Below are positions 1-8,996 of a stretch of DNA of 64,000 nucleotides, piece by piece. The stretch is taken from positions 248,001 to 312,000 of the forward strand of contig NZ_CP072524.1 of the NCBI RefSeq assembly GCF_017753665.1. Direction: 5' to 3'. The notes below the pieces were generated by a model that saw only the letters and a list, made by a program, of their open reading frames with translations, ran no database searches and was not told the origin of the DNA. The position numbers were made by a program, and so were the translations under genes. Source of the stretch: Neisseria sicca (lineage in GTDB: Bacteria > Pseudomonadota > Gammaproteobacteria > Burkholderiales > Neisseriaceae). Every line of letters starts with the position of its first letter. The first letter of the stretch is position 1.

Positions 1-3000
1 ACTTTGGATTCGATAATCAGCACTTGGTCGGATTTGAGGTAGTCGGCGCAGTTTTCCAGTGTCTGGCCACTGACCATGATTTCAATCTGCCCGCTCAAAT
101 CTTCGAGGCTGACGAAGGCGATTTTGCCGCGTTTGCCCATCATGGTGCGCACGGCGGTAACGAATCCGGCGAGGCGCACGCTGTCTTGCGGTTTCAGACG
201 GCCTAATTTGGTCGGGGCGATTTGGCGGACTTCTTGGGCATACGGGCCGAACGGGTGGCCGGACAGGTAAAAGCCGATGACGGTTTTTTCTTCGGCGAGT
301 TTTTCCGATTCGCTCCACATGGGCGCGTCGATGAGCTGCACCGGTTCGATGGCATCTTCCATCATGTCGAAGAGCCCGCCCTGATTGGCGTTGGCGGCTT
401 TTTGGTCGGCGTTGTTCATGGCGAGGTCGATGTTCGCCAAGAGCATGGCGCGGTTGGGTTCGATGCTGTCGAACGCGCCGCCGCGTATCAGGGCTTCGAG
501 GGTGCGGCGGTTCATGTGTTCTTTGCCGACGCGCTCGCAGAAGTCCAACAGGCCGGTAAACTTGCCGCCGCTTTGCCGCGCGGCGATGATGGATTCGACG
601 GCGGCTTCGCCCGTGCCTTTAATCGCGCCGAGTGCGTAGCGGATTTTCATGTTCGGATACGGCGTGAAACGGTAGTCGGATTCGTTGATGTCGGGCGGCA
701 GGAACTCGATGCCGTTGGCGCGGCAGTCGTCGTAGAAATGCTTGAGCTGGTCGGTATTGTCCAATTCAGACGACATGGTTGCCGCCATAAATTCGGCGGG
801 GTAATGGGCTTTGAGCCATGCGGTCTGGTAGGAAATCAGGGCGTAGGCGGCGGCGTGGGATTTGTTGAAACCGTAGCCGGCGAATTTTTCCATGTAGTTG
901 AAGATTTCGTCGGATTTTTCTCGCGAAATGCCTTGTTTTGCTGCACCTTCGGCGAAGATTTCGCGGTGTTTCACCATTTCTTCGGGCTTTTTCTTACCCA
1001 TGGCGCGGCGCAGCAAGTCCGCGCCGCCGAGCGAGTAGCCGCCGATAATCTGCGCCGCCTGCATCACTTGTTCCTGATACACCATAATCCCGTAGGTTGG
1101 CGCGAGGATGCCTTCGAGCAGCGGGTGGATGTATTGGAATTCCTGACCTTTCATGCGCGCAACGAAGTCGGGAATGTTGTCCATCGGGCCGGGGCGGTAG
1201 AGCGACACGAAGGCGATAAGTTCTTCAAACTTGGTCGTGTGCGCCGTTTTCAGCATTTTTTTCATACCGGTCGACTCGAACTGGAAGACGGCGGTGGTGT
1301 TCGCGTCGCGGAAGATTTTGTAGGCGGCCTGGTCGTCGAGCGGGATTTTGCCGACATCGACAATATCGCCGGTGGTGTTTTTGATGTTGTTCTGCGCCAT
1401 TTCGATAATGGTCAGGTTGCGCAGGCCCAAAAAGTCGAACTTCACCAAGCCCACGTCTTCTACGTCGCCCTTGTCGTACATGGATACGGGCGAGGCGGAT
1501 TCGTCCGCCTGATACACGGGGCTGTAATCGGAAATCTTGCCCGGCGCAATCAACACGCCGCCCGCGTGCATACCCAGACCGCGCGTCAGGTCTTCCAGCT
1601 TTTTCGCCAGCGTAATCAGTTCGTCCGCTTCTTCCGCTTCAATCAATTCCTGAATTTGCGGCTCCGCCTTCATTGCATCGTCCAAACCCAGAGGTTTGTT
1701 GGCTTCCAGCGGAATCAGCTTAGACAGTTTGTCGCACAGGGTAAACGGCAGCTCCAGCACGCGCCCCACGTCGCGAATCACCGCTTTGGACGACATCGTG
1801 CCGAAGGTCACAATCTGGCTCACCGCCTGAGCGCCGTATTTATCGCGCACATACTCAATCACGCGACCGCGGTTGCTTTGGCAAAAGTCCACGTCGAAGT
1901 CGGGCATGGAAACGCGTTCGGGGTTTAGGAAACGTTCGAACAGCAGCGCGTATTTCAGCGGGTCGAGGTCGGTAATCTTCAGAGAATACGCCACCAGCGA
2001 ACCCGCGCCCGAACCGCGTCCCGGCCCTACCGGACAGCCGTGCGTTTTCGCCCAGTTGATAAAGTCTTGTACGATAAGGAAATAGCCGGGGAATTTCATC
2101 TGGATGATGATGTTCAGCTCAAAATCCAGCCGTTCCTGATATTCCGGCATTTTCGCCGCCCGCTCCGCCTCGTCGGGATAAAGCTGAACCATGCGTTCCT
2201 GCAAACCCTCGTTGGACAGTTTCACCAGATAATCGTCGAGCGACAGGCCGTCGGGCGTCGGGAACAGGGGCAGGAAGTTTTTGCCCAGCGTGATATGGAT
2301 ATTGCAGCGTTTGGCAATTTCTACCGTGTTTTCCAAGGCTTCGGGCAAATCGGCGAAACGTTCCAGCATCGTTTCCGGCGGAATGAAAAACTGGCTCGGC
2401 GTAAAATCGCGCGGACGTTTCTTGTCCGTCAGCACCCAGCCGCCCGCGATGCACACCCGCGCCTCGTGCGCGTTGAAATCGTCGCGGCTCATAAACTGCG
2501 TCGGATGCGTCGCCACCACCGGCAAACCCAATTCCTCCGCCAGCTTCACGCTGCCCGAAACGCAAGCCTCCCATTCGGGGCGTTCGGGCAGGCGTTGCAG
2601 CTCCAGATAAAACGCATCGGGAAACCACGCCGCATACTTCAACGCCGCCGCACGCGCCGCGTCTTCATTGCCGTTCAAGAGATTCACACCCACTTCGCCG
2701 TAATGCGCGCCGCTCAAACAAATCAAGCCGCTGTTGTCGCCGTTTTCCAGCCATTCGGGATTGAGTTCCGCATGATGGACATTACGGTCTTTGCCGACAT
2801 AAGCCGCCGTCAAAAGCTCGCTCAGGCGCAGATAGCCCGCATCGTTGCGGATAATCAGCATGGCGCGGAACGGCTTGTCGGGCGCATTCGGATTGCCTAT
2901 CCACACGTCCGCCGCCCCGACAGGCTTAATCCCCGCGCTGCGGCAGGCTTTATAGAATTTCACCAAACCGAATTCGTTCATCAAATCGCTGATGCCCAAA

Positions 3001-3113
3001 GCAGGCAAACCGTATTCCTGCGCTTTGGCAATCAGTTTTTTAATCCGCACCATACCGTCGGTAATCGAAAACTCGGTATGCAGGCGCAGCGGGATGTAGG
3101 TCGGCTCGGTCAT
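1..3113 (-). CDS. dnaE: DNA polymerase III subunit alpha (3' end beyond window)
   Basis: Replicative polymerase subunit that synthesises DNA in the Pol III holoenzyme. About 1,037 codons are visible from MTEPTYIPLRLHTEFS; the C-terminus lies off the left edge. An N-terminal PHP domain is followed by the palm, with the catalytic acidic motif PDFDVDFCQSNRG near residue 400 and the conserved GPGRGSGAGSLVAY segment shortly before it. Later motifs such as LYRPGPMDNIPDFV and GYGFNKSHAAAYA are intact, with no frameshift. The start is the ATG at 3113-3111. A DUS hairpin lies just upstream. Family assignment is secure; only the last roughly 100 residues are unseen. Confidence 0.97.
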   Translation of the reverse strand, partial: MTEPTYIPLRLHTEFSITDGMVRIKKLIAKAQEYGLPALGISDLMNEFGLVKFYKACRSAGIKPVGAADVWIGNPNAPDKPFRAMLIIRNDAGYLRLSELLTAAYVGKDRNVHHAELNPEWLENGDNSGLICLSGAHYGEVGVNLLNGNEDAARAAALKYAAWFPDAFYLELQRLPERPEWEACVSGSVKLAEELGLPVVATHPTQFMSRDDFNAHEARVCIAGGWVLTDKKRPRDFTPSQFFIPPETMLERFADLPEALENTVEIAKRCNIHITLGKNFLPLFPTPDGLSLDDYLVKLSNEGLQERMVQLYPDEAERAAKMPEYQERLDFELNIIIQMKFPGYFLIVQDFINWAKTHGCPVGPGRGSGAGSLVAYSLKITDLDPLKYALLFERFLNPERVSMPDFDVDFCQSNRGRVIEYVRDKYGAQAVSQIVTFGTMSSKAVIRDVGRVLELPFTLCDKLSKLIPLEANKPLGLDDAMKAEPQIQELIEAEEADELITLAKKLEDLTRGLGMHAGGVLIAPGKISDYSPVYQADESASPVSMYDKGDVEDVGLVKFDFLGLRNLTIIEMAQNNIKNTTGDIVDVGKIPLDDQAAYKIFRDANTTAVFQFESTGMKKMLKTAHTTKFEELIAFVSLYRPGPMDNIPDFVARMKGQEFQYIHPLLEGILAPTYGIMVYQEQVMQAAQIIGGYSLGGADLLRRAMGKKKPEEMVKHREIFAEGAAKQGISREKSDEIFNYMEKFAGYGFNKSHAAAYALISYQTAWLKAHYPAEFMAATMSSELDNTDQLKHFYDDCRANGIEFLPPDINESDYRFTPYPNMKIRYALGAIKGTGEAAVESIIAARQSGGKFTGLLDFCERVGKEHMNRRTLEALIRGGAFDSIEPNRAMLLANIDLAMNNADQKAANANQGGLFDMMEDAIEPVQLIDAPMWSESEKLAEEKTVIGFYLSGHPFGPYAQEVRQIAPTKLGRLKPQDSVRLAGFVTAVRTMMGKRGKIAFVSLEDLSGQIEIMVSGQTLENCADYLKSDQVLIIESK

Positions 3114-3160
3114 GGCAAAATCGGCGTGAACAATAAAAGGCGTATTGTAGCAGGGTTGGA

Positions 3161-3205
3161 AAAAGGTCGTCTGAAAACGAGCGTAGTGAGTTTTCAGACG
3201 ACCTT
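3161..3205. terminator. DUS inverted-pair hairpin
   Basis: AAAGGTCGTCTGAAAA and its inverted copy surround an 11-base loop and form a long stem. It lies upstream of dnaE, so on the minus strand it would stop transcripts arriving from the right; it also carries two uptake sequences. Confidence 0.7.
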
Positions 3206-3516
3206 GAAAGAAAAATGGTATATAAACAGAAAAAATTTTCTATTCTATTTAAATTTTATAAAAAACAAAATAAAAACCGACTAATGTACAGATTTAGCAT
3301 TCAAACGGTATGAAATTTCCGAAATTTTACGATTTAATTACAACAAAATCCGATATTAAAATATGAAAAACGGGAATTAATATTGCATTTGCAATTCCAG
3401 CGGGTACAATGACGCAAAATGCCTATCGGCATAGAGAATGCGGTTTCCTGCATATTTTAATATCAATAAAGACTGCCTGATACGGTCGTATCGTGTTTCA
3501 AGAGGGATATATCAGA
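3206..3516. other. AT-rich intergenic leader, no gene seen
   Basis: This stretch between dnaE and the sugar kinase is strongly AT-rich and has stops in all frames that I followed. It holds A/T tracts and a GCCTATCGGC-type short palindrome near 3421. No confident promoter could be assigned; it probably contains the divergent promoters of both neighbours. Confidence 0.4.
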
Positions 3517-4419
3517 ATGCTCCATACCAAAGTCGTCGTCGTCGGTAGTATCAACATGGATTTAGTAACCCGCGCCACCCAATTCGCGCGCGCGGGCGAG
3601 ACTTTGCTGGGAAGCTCATTCCATCGCTACATGGGAGGCAAAGGTGCCAACCAAGCAGTTGCCGCCGCACGCCTAGGTGCATGCGTAACCATCATCGGTG
3701 CAGTCGGCGACGACGATTTCGGACTGGAAATGGTAACCAACCTCCGCCACGAAGGCATATGTACCGATTATGTCCAAACCATCATGGGACAAAACAGCGG
3801 CATGGCAAACATTACCGTTGCCGACGAAGAAAATTCCATCATCGTTATTGCCGGTGCAAATATGTATCTGACCGTCGCCGACATCGAAGCCGCAGAAGAA
3901 CGGTTTGCCGAAGCCGACATCATCCTCAGCCAGCTTGAAATTCCGATGGAGTGCGTGATGGCTGCATCAAGGCTGGCAGCAAAATACAATAAACCCTTCA
4001 TCCTCAATCCTGCACCCGCCCGCGCCATCCCAAAAGAATTGCTGGAACAAATTACTATCTTAACGCCCAACCGCTACGAGCTTGCCGCCAGCTTGGGAGC
4101 GCCGCAAGGCTTGTCCCCCGAAGAGTTGATTTTGAAATCCCCCTGCCCCGTCCTGATGACTTCAGGCAGCAAAGGCGCCGTATATAAAGACCCTAAAGGC
4201 CGCCTGCGTCATGTTTCAGGTTTTAAAGTACAAACCTCCGACACCACGGGTGCCAGCGATGCCTTCAACGGCGCATTGGCAGTATTCTGGCACGAAGGCA
4301 TAGACATCGCCGTACGCAAGGCCTGCGCCGCTGCCGCCCTGTCTATTACCCGCTCTGGCGCACAAAACGGAATGCCTTTCGAATTCGAGCTAAGCGGCTT
4401 CCTCGCCTCTCAAAAATAA
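3517..4419 (+). CDS. rbsK: PfkB-family carbohydrate kinase, ribokinase-like
   Basis: Predicted cytosolic ATP-dependent sugar kinase; closest to ribokinase, which makes ribose 5-phosphate. The 300-residue length and motifs fit: N-terminal VVVGSINMDLV, the sugar-binding GGKGANQAVAAARLG near residue 40, and the C-terminal ATP/anion-hole segment DTTGASDAFNGA holding the catalytic base Asp. The family usually reads GAGD there; here the second Gly is Ser. A GTG at 3493 is in frame, but the ATG at 3517 is preferred because AGAGGGA sits 9-15 bases before it. No ribose transport genes are adjacent, so the natural substrate is uncertain. The gene converges on ettA across a DUS hairpin. Confidence 0.85.
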   Translation: MLHTKVVVVGSINMDLVTRATQFARAGETLLGSSFHRYMGGKGANQAVAAARLGACVTIIGAVGDDDFGLEMVTNLRHEGICTDYVQTIMGQNSGMANITVADEENSIIVIAGANMYLTVADIEAAEERFAEADIILSQLEIPMECVMAASRLAAKYNKPFILNPAPARAIPKELLEQITILTPNRYELAASLGAPQGLSPEELILKSPCPVLMTSGSKGAVYKDPKGRLRHVSGFKVQTSDTTGASDAFNGALAVFWHEGIDIAVRKACAAAALSITRSGAQNGMPFEFELSGFLASQK

Positions 4420-4536
4420 GGTTTGATGCGGCATATTTCTCCCTTAGTCAACATCGTCTGAAACTGCCACATATAAATAAATCGGAATTAAGGTCTAATC
4501 TTCATTTCGGTACATAAATAAACAGTCATCACAATA

Positions 4537-4584
4537 AAAACGTCGTCTGAAAACCCTGTATTCCAGTTTTCAGACGACGTTTTC
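4537..4584. terminator. Bidirectional DUS hairpin terminator between rbsK and ettA
   Basis: AAAACGTCGTCTGAAAA is inverted across about 15 bases, with a T-rich run on one side and an A-run on the other. It serves the two convergent genes. The DUS has ACG in place of the usual AGG at its start. Confidence 0.8.
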
Positions 4585-4595
4585 TTATTTTCCTA

Positions 4596-6272
4596 TCAAC
4601 GCGTTACCGGTTTATATTTAATCCGTTTCGGTTTCGCGCCCTCTTCGCCAAGTCGGCGTTTCTTATCGGCTTCGTATTCCTGATAGTTGCCGTCGAAGAA
4701 CACCCATTTCGAATCGCCTTCGCACGCCAGAATATGCGTAGCGATGCGGTCGAGGAACCAGCGATCGTGCGAAATCACCATCACGCTGCCGGCAAATTCC
4801 AGCAATGCGTCTTCCAGCGCGCGCAGGGTTTCTACGTCGAGGTCGTTGGACGGTTCGTCCAGCAGCAACACATTGCCGCCGCTCAACAAGGTTTTTGCCA
4901 AGTGCAAACGTCCGCGTTCGCCGCCGGAAAGGTTGCCGGCGATTTTGCTTTGGTCGCTGCCTTTGAAATTGAAGCGTCCCAAATATTGGCGGGCGGGAAT
5001 TTCAAACTGTCCGACCTGCAAAATGTCGCGGCCTTCGGCAATGTTGTCGAACACGGTTTTGTCGTTTTGCAAACCTTCGCGGCTTTGGTCAATCAGGCTC
5101 ATTTTCACGGTTTGCCCGATTTTCACTTCGCCGGAATCAGGCTGCTCTTTGCCCGCAATCATTTTGAACAGCGTCGATTTACCCGCGCCGTTCGGGCCGA
5201 TGATGCCGACAATTGCGCCCGCAGGCACTTTGAAGCTCAAATCGTCAATCAACACTTTGTCGCCGAACGATTTGGAAACATTCACAAATTCAATCACTTC
5301 GTTACCCAAACGCTCGGCGACGGGAATGAAGATTTCCTGCGTTTCATTGCGTTTTTGGTATTCGTAGTTGCTCATTTCCTCAAAACGCGCCAAACGCGCT
5401 TTGGACTTGGCTTGGCGGCCTTTAGCATTTTGGCGCACCCATTCCAATTCCTGCTTCATCGCCTTCACGCGCGCGGCTTCGGATTTCGCCTCGTTTTCCA
5501 AGCGTTTTTCTTTCTGCTCCAGCCAAGACGAGTAATTGCCTTTCCACGGAATACCGTGTCCGCGGTCGAGTTCCAAAATCCATTCGGCGGCATTGTCGAG
5601 GAAATAGCGGTCATGCGTTACTGCGACGACTGTACCGGGAAAGCGCACTAGGAATTGCTCCAGCCATTCCACCGATTCCGCATCCAAGTGGTTGGTCGGC
5701 TCGTCCAGCAGCAGCATATCGGGTTTGCTCAACAAGAGTTTGCACAAGGCAACGCGACGTTTTTCACCGCCGGACAAATTGCCGATTTTGGCATCCCATT
5801 CCGGCAGGCGCAGCGCATCGGCGGCGATTTCCAATTCATGTTCCGCACCGCCGCCCGTGGACGAACCTGCCGCAATAATCGCTTCCAAGCGGCCCTGTTC
5901 TTCTGCCAGCGCGTCAAAATCCGCATCGGGATTGGCGTACTCGGCATACACTTCTTCCAAACGTTTCTGCGCCGCCGCCACTTCGCCTAAACCGCTTTCC
6001 ACTTCCTCGCGCACGGTTTTCTCAGGATCAAGCTCCGGCTCTTGCGGCAGATAGCCGATTTTGATGCCGCCCATCGGCACGGCTTCGCCCTCAAATTCCT
6101 TATCCACACCCGCCATAATCCGCAGTACAGTAGATTTACCCGCGCCGTTCAAACCGAGCAAACCGATTTTCGCGCCGGGGAAAAAGGAAAGGGAAATGTC
6201 TTTAATGATGGTTTTCTGCGGCGGCACAACCTTGCTCACGCGCAGCATAGAATAGACGTATTGTTGGGACAT
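4596..6272 (-). CDS. ettA: Energy-dependent translational throttle protein EttA (ABC-F ATPase)
   Basis: Soluble ABC-F protein that binds the ribosomal E site and gates early elongation according to ATP/ADP. It has 558 residues, close to E. coli EttA. Two ABC cassettes are visible: Walker A GLNGAGKST with signature LSGGEKRRV in the first, and GPNGAGKST with LSGGERGRL in the second. Walker B segments LLLDEPTNHLD and LLLDEPSNDLD are both intact. The charged linker between them is rich in Lys/Arg/Glu, as expected for the P-site tRNA interaction motif. The start at 6272 (MSQQYVYSMLRV) matches the family; an in-frame upstream codon at 6296 would add eight unusual residues. Confidence 0.95.
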   Translation of the reverse strand: MSQQYVYSMLRVSKVVPPQKTIIKDISLSFFPGAKIGLLGLNGAGKSTVLRIMAGVDKEFEGEAVPMGGIKIGYLPQEPELDPEKTVREEVESGLGEVAAAQKRLEEVYAEYANPDADFDALAEEQGRLEAIIAAGSSTGGGAEHELEIAADALRLPEWDAKIGNLSGGEKRRVALCKLLLSKPDMLLLDEPTNHLDAESVEWLEQFLVRFPGTVVAVTHDRYFLDNAAEWILELDRGHGIPWKGNYSSWLEQKEKRLENEAKSEAARVKAMKQELEWVRQNAKGRQAKSKARLARFEEMSNYEYQKRNETQEIFIPVAERLGNEVIEFVNVSKSFGDKVLIDDLSFKVPAGAIVGIIGPNGAGKSTLFKMIAGKEQPDSGEVKIGQTVKMSLIDQSREGLQNDKTVFDNIAEGRDILQVGQFEIPARQYLGRFNFKGSDQSKIAGNLSGGERGRLHLAKTLLSGGNVLLLDEPSNDLDVETLRALEDALLEFAGSVMVISHDRWFLDRIATHILACEGDSKWVFFDGNYQEYEADKKRRLGEEGAKPKRIKYKPVTR

Positions 6273-6409
6273 AGTATTCTCAATTCGGTCAAACAAATTT
6301 CAGACGACCCATTTTAACCGATTGCACCGATTGTTGCTTGCACGGATGATATTTAGAGGGGAAACAGATGGGATGATTAAAAGGCTTGTTAATCACTTTT
6401 TGATTATTT

Positions 6410-6560
6410 TGATTCATAAATTTGTTTGTTATTCACAAATGAATACCAAAACTCTTTATGAATCATTTTTTATAAAATTTGATTGACAAACTTGCTTGTG
6501 CATCACAAATAAGCGACAATACTTTTTATTGATTAAAAATCGAATTTTTTGATTCACAAA
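6410..6560. promoter_or_regulatory. Iteron-like repeats upstream of fic, possible operator
   Basis: Four related sites precede the fic gene: TGATTCATAAA (6410-6420), TTATTCACAAA (6429-6439), TGCATCACAAA (6499-6509) and TGATTCACAAA (6550-6560). The 6499 site lies in a palindrome, TTGTGCATCACAA. TGATTCAT at 6410 is also inverted as ATGAATCA at 6458-6465. About 50 bases around 6418-6465 are roughly repeated at 6487-6535. The last site abuts the start codon. I infer autoregulation by the C-terminal helix-turn-helix of the Fic protein. Confidence 0.5.
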
Positions 6561-6569
6561 AAAATTTAT

Positions 6570-7694
6570 ATGAATAAATTACTCAATTTTGATGATGCTG
6601 TTCAGTATCACTACAATCAGTTTCCCCCGAAATCACTCAATTACACCCTACTGATACCTAGCCTGCTCACAGCGACCGATGCCTTAGCACGCTACGATCA
6701 AATGTTGAAAAACATGCACAACAGCGAAATTTTACTTGCCCCCTTACGAAACCAAGAAGCGGTTATTTCTTCCCGTATGGAAGGCACAATCAGCACGATG
6801 GACGAAATTATGCAATATGAAGCAGATTTTGGTGAGGGTAATGATTCCACCGAAGTCCGCTCGGACATTGTAGAAACCGTGTTGTATCAACGGGCATTGA
6901 AAAATGCGCAAGGCGCAATAGAAGATGGTTATCTATTCAACAAGTTTTTATTGAAAACCATGCACCAACAGCTTTTATCTTATGGACGTGGTGCCAACAA
7001 ATCCCCCGGCACATTCAAGCATGAGCAGAACTATTTGGCAGACAAAGGGAAAAAATCTATTCTTTTCATCCCGATAAGCCCTGAAAAATTGGAAGAAGGT
7101 TTGGACAAGCTATTTGATTACATCAATGGCGATTCAACTCCGATTTTGGCGAAAACCGCTGTATCCCATCTTGAATTTGAAGCACTTCACCCATTTCAAG
7201 ACGGCAACGGGCGGATTGGTCGGATGTTGATTACCTTAATGCTTTGGCAGGCAAAAGCCATCAGCGCACCACATTTTTATATTAGCGGATATTTTGAGGA
7301 ACACAAAGAACGCTACACAGAATTGATGCGCCAAGTTTCTCAAACCGGAGATTGGAACGAATGGTGCCAATTCTTCTTTGAAGCCATCTATTGGCAAGCA
7401 GTGCATAACCTTGAAATTGCCCAAAGCATTCATGCACTTTATGAAGAAATGAAGTTCATTTTTACCCAAACACTCTCCTCCAAACATTCACTTGCCGTGT
7501 TAGATTTTGTTTTTACTTATCCCGTTTTCCGAAACAGCCGATTATCAGAACTGGCCAACATCCCACCTGCAACTGCAAACCGTTTCACCAAGGCATTGTT
7601 GGAAAAAGGTATCTTGACATTAAAAGAAGAAGCAAGCGGAAGAAAATCGGCATTGTATTCGTTTGAGAGGATGATGGAGTTGGTGAGAGTTTAA
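6570..7694 (+). CDS. Fic-domain protein (putative AMPylase) with C-terminal winged helix
   Basis: Fic enzymes transfer AMP or other nucleotide parts to target hydroxyls. The 374-residue product has the Fic/DOC N-terminal region, an inhibitory-helix motif SSRMEG near residue 70 matching (S/T)xxxE(G/N), and the complete catalytic motif HPFQDGNGRIGR near residue 210. The C-terminus (LSELANIPPATANRFTKALLEKG) resembles a winged helix that could bind DNA. The inhibitory helix lies in the same chain (class II type), so no separate antitoxin is required and none is seen. Start chosen at ATG 6570; an in-frame TTG at 6549 lies in the repeats. The gene is more AT-rich than its neighbours, suggesting acquisition. 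Target protein unknown. Confidence 0.9.
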   Translation: MNKLLNFDDAVQYHYNQFPPKSLNYTLLIPSLLTATDALARYDQMLKNMHNSEILLAPLRNQEAVISSRMEGTISTMDEIMQYEADFGEGNDSTEVRSDIVETVLYQRALKNAQGAIEDGYLFNKFLLKTMHQQLLSYGRGANKSPGTFKHEQNYLADKGKKSILFIPISPEKLEEGLDKLFDYINGDSTPILAKTAVSHLEFEALHPFQDGNGRIGRMLITLMLWQAKAISAPHFYISGYFEEHKERYTELMRQVSQTGDWNEWCQFFFEAIYWQAVHNLEIAQSIHALYEEMKFIFTQTLSSKHSLAVLDFVFTYPVFRNSRLSELANIPPATANRFTKALLEKGILTLKEEASGRKSALYSFERMMELVRV

Positions 7695-7757
7695 TGAAAA
7701 AGGTCGTCTGAAAGGTTTGAACTGGTCCCCAAATCTTGGACACTCATAAAAGCCTTT

Positions 7758-8795
7758 TCAGGCGCTCTGTGCAAGCTGGGTTCTGTATGCGACAGGACTC
7801 AGCTTTTTCAATTTCAAACTGCAACGCTCCCGGTTGTAGTAATCCATATAGTCATCTATCTGCTTCATCAATTCGTCCACCGTCAATTCCCCTGCGTTAT
7901 AGAAACACTCCGTCTTCAGCACCGCAAAGAAACTCTCCATCGGTGCATTGTCCCAGCAGTTCGCCTTACGCGACATGCTTTGAACCATGGAATGCTCCGC
8001 AAGCAATTCCCTATACCCCGCCGTACGGTACAGCACACCTTGGTCGGAATGCAGCATCGTTCCTTTATCAGTCAGACGGGGGGCGGCTTTTTCGAGCATT
8101 TCCTTCACCATTTCGCTGTCGGCTCTGCGGCTCATGGCGTAGGCGACGATCTCGCGGTTGAACAGGTCCAAGATTGGTGAGAGGTACGGTTTGCTGTCCT
8201 TTCCTTTGAGTTCGGTCACGTCGGTCAGTCATTTTTCGTTGGGCTTTTGGGCTTTGAACCGGCGTTTGAGAAGGTGTTCCGATATTTCGCCCATGGCGGG
8301 ATGGCGGTAGGCTTTTTTCGCCCGTATGAGGGCTTTCAGTTCCAACTGCTTCATCAACCGCGCCGCTTTTTTGCGGTTCCAACCCAATGCGGCGGCAATG
8401 CGCCTTTGCCCGTAGCGTCCTTTATGCCGTTCGTAGATTTCGGCGATAAGGGCTTTGTCGGCTTCATCGGGGTCGGGTCGGTCTTGGTGATGGTAGTAAA
8501 AGCTGCTTTTGGGCAGGTTTGCGATGTGCAGCAGGTATTTGAGCGGGTGTTGCGCCCTCAGTGCTTGGACGGTTTGGCTTTGTCCTTTTCGGTCCGCTTT
8601 GGGCTGAGGGCTTTTAACTCCTTTAGGTAGGCAACCTCTGCGCGCATATAGCACAACTCTTCGATAAGCTCTGCCTGTGTTTTTTCGTTGTCGGGTTTGT
8701 CGGCGATGAAGGGGTTTTTGCGGTGTTCGGTCATGGTTTTGGATTGTGGATGTTCGAGTGCGCCGATGCCGCCTTCCTGATAGGCGCGTATCCAT
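7758..8795 (-). pseudogene. IS3-family transposase OrfB with in-frame nonsense codon
   Basis: DDE transposase (rve domain) of the IS3 element, read in the frame expected after a -1 shift from orfA. An HTH_21-type stretch (GRYGQRRIAAALGWNRKKAA) is followed by KAQKPNEK, then a TGA at 8231-8229 where the family has Trp in W-x-T-D-V-T. The same frame continues with TDVTELKGKDSKPYLSPI and holds the second Asp (LHSDQG) and catalytic Glu (NAPMESFFAVLKTE). A single TGG-to-TGA change therefore cuts the enzyme just before its first catalytic Asp. The left limit given for translation is the open frame, not a proven start. Confidence 0.88.
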
Positions 8796-8908
8796 CGCCG
8801 CAGGTGGGTTCGGGAGATGCCGTAGTGGTCTGCGGTACGCTGTTGGCTGCGTATGTGCAGGTAGTGGAGTACGGCTTGGTATTTGAAGTGTAATGTATAT
8901 TTGCTCAT
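8558..8908 (-). CDS. IS3-family OrfA (helix-turn-helix protein)
   Basis: 116-residue first ORF of the IS3 element. A helix-turn-helix (SQQRTADHYGISRTHLRRWI) binds the ends of the element in this family, and a C-terminal leucine/coiled-coil segment (ELIEELCYMRAEVAYLKEL) overlaps orfB. Start is the ATG at 8908 (MSKYTLHFKYQ); an earlier in-frame start would use the inverted repeat itself. In the family, OrfAB is made by -1 frameshifting in the overlap. Here the fused product would still meet the orfB nonsense codon. Confidence 0.85.
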   Translation of the reverse strand: MSKYTLHFKYQAVLHYLHIRSQQRTADHYGISRTHLRRWIRAYQEGGIGALEHPQSKTMTEHRKNPFIADKPDNEKTQAELIEELCYMRAEVAYLKELKALSPKRTEKDKAKPSKH

Positions 8909-8996
8909 AAAAAACTGCACCTTGTGAGTTGGAGGGGATGTGTCCAACTTTTGGGGTGCAGTTCAGATTCCAGACGACCTTTTTTGAAGACTCTGG

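Larger units (their letters stand above)
7718..8965 (-). mobile_element. IS3-family insertion sequence (IS150-like group), inactivated
   Basis: The element is about 1,248 bp, bounded by imperfect 26-bp inverted repeats: TGAACTGGTCCCCAAATCTT at 7718 and the complement of the sequence ending at 8965, which reads TGAACTGCACCCCAAAAGTT. They differ at only a few positions. It holds overlapping orfA and orfB on the minus strand, as usual for IS3. No clear 3-4 bp target duplication is visible (flanks GGTT and GATT). It has split a DUS hairpin downstream of fic. Confidence 0.9.

Noticed and set aside
222..1928. 568-codon plus-strand open frame
   Set aside because: Exactly antisense to dnaE, whose minus-strand translation shows complete polymerase motifs; composition (His/Phe/Gly/Val-rich) is that of an antisense shadow.
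2040..3284. 414-codon plus-strand open frame
   Set aside because: Also antisense to the dnaE N-terminal region and running into non-coding DNA; no RBS.
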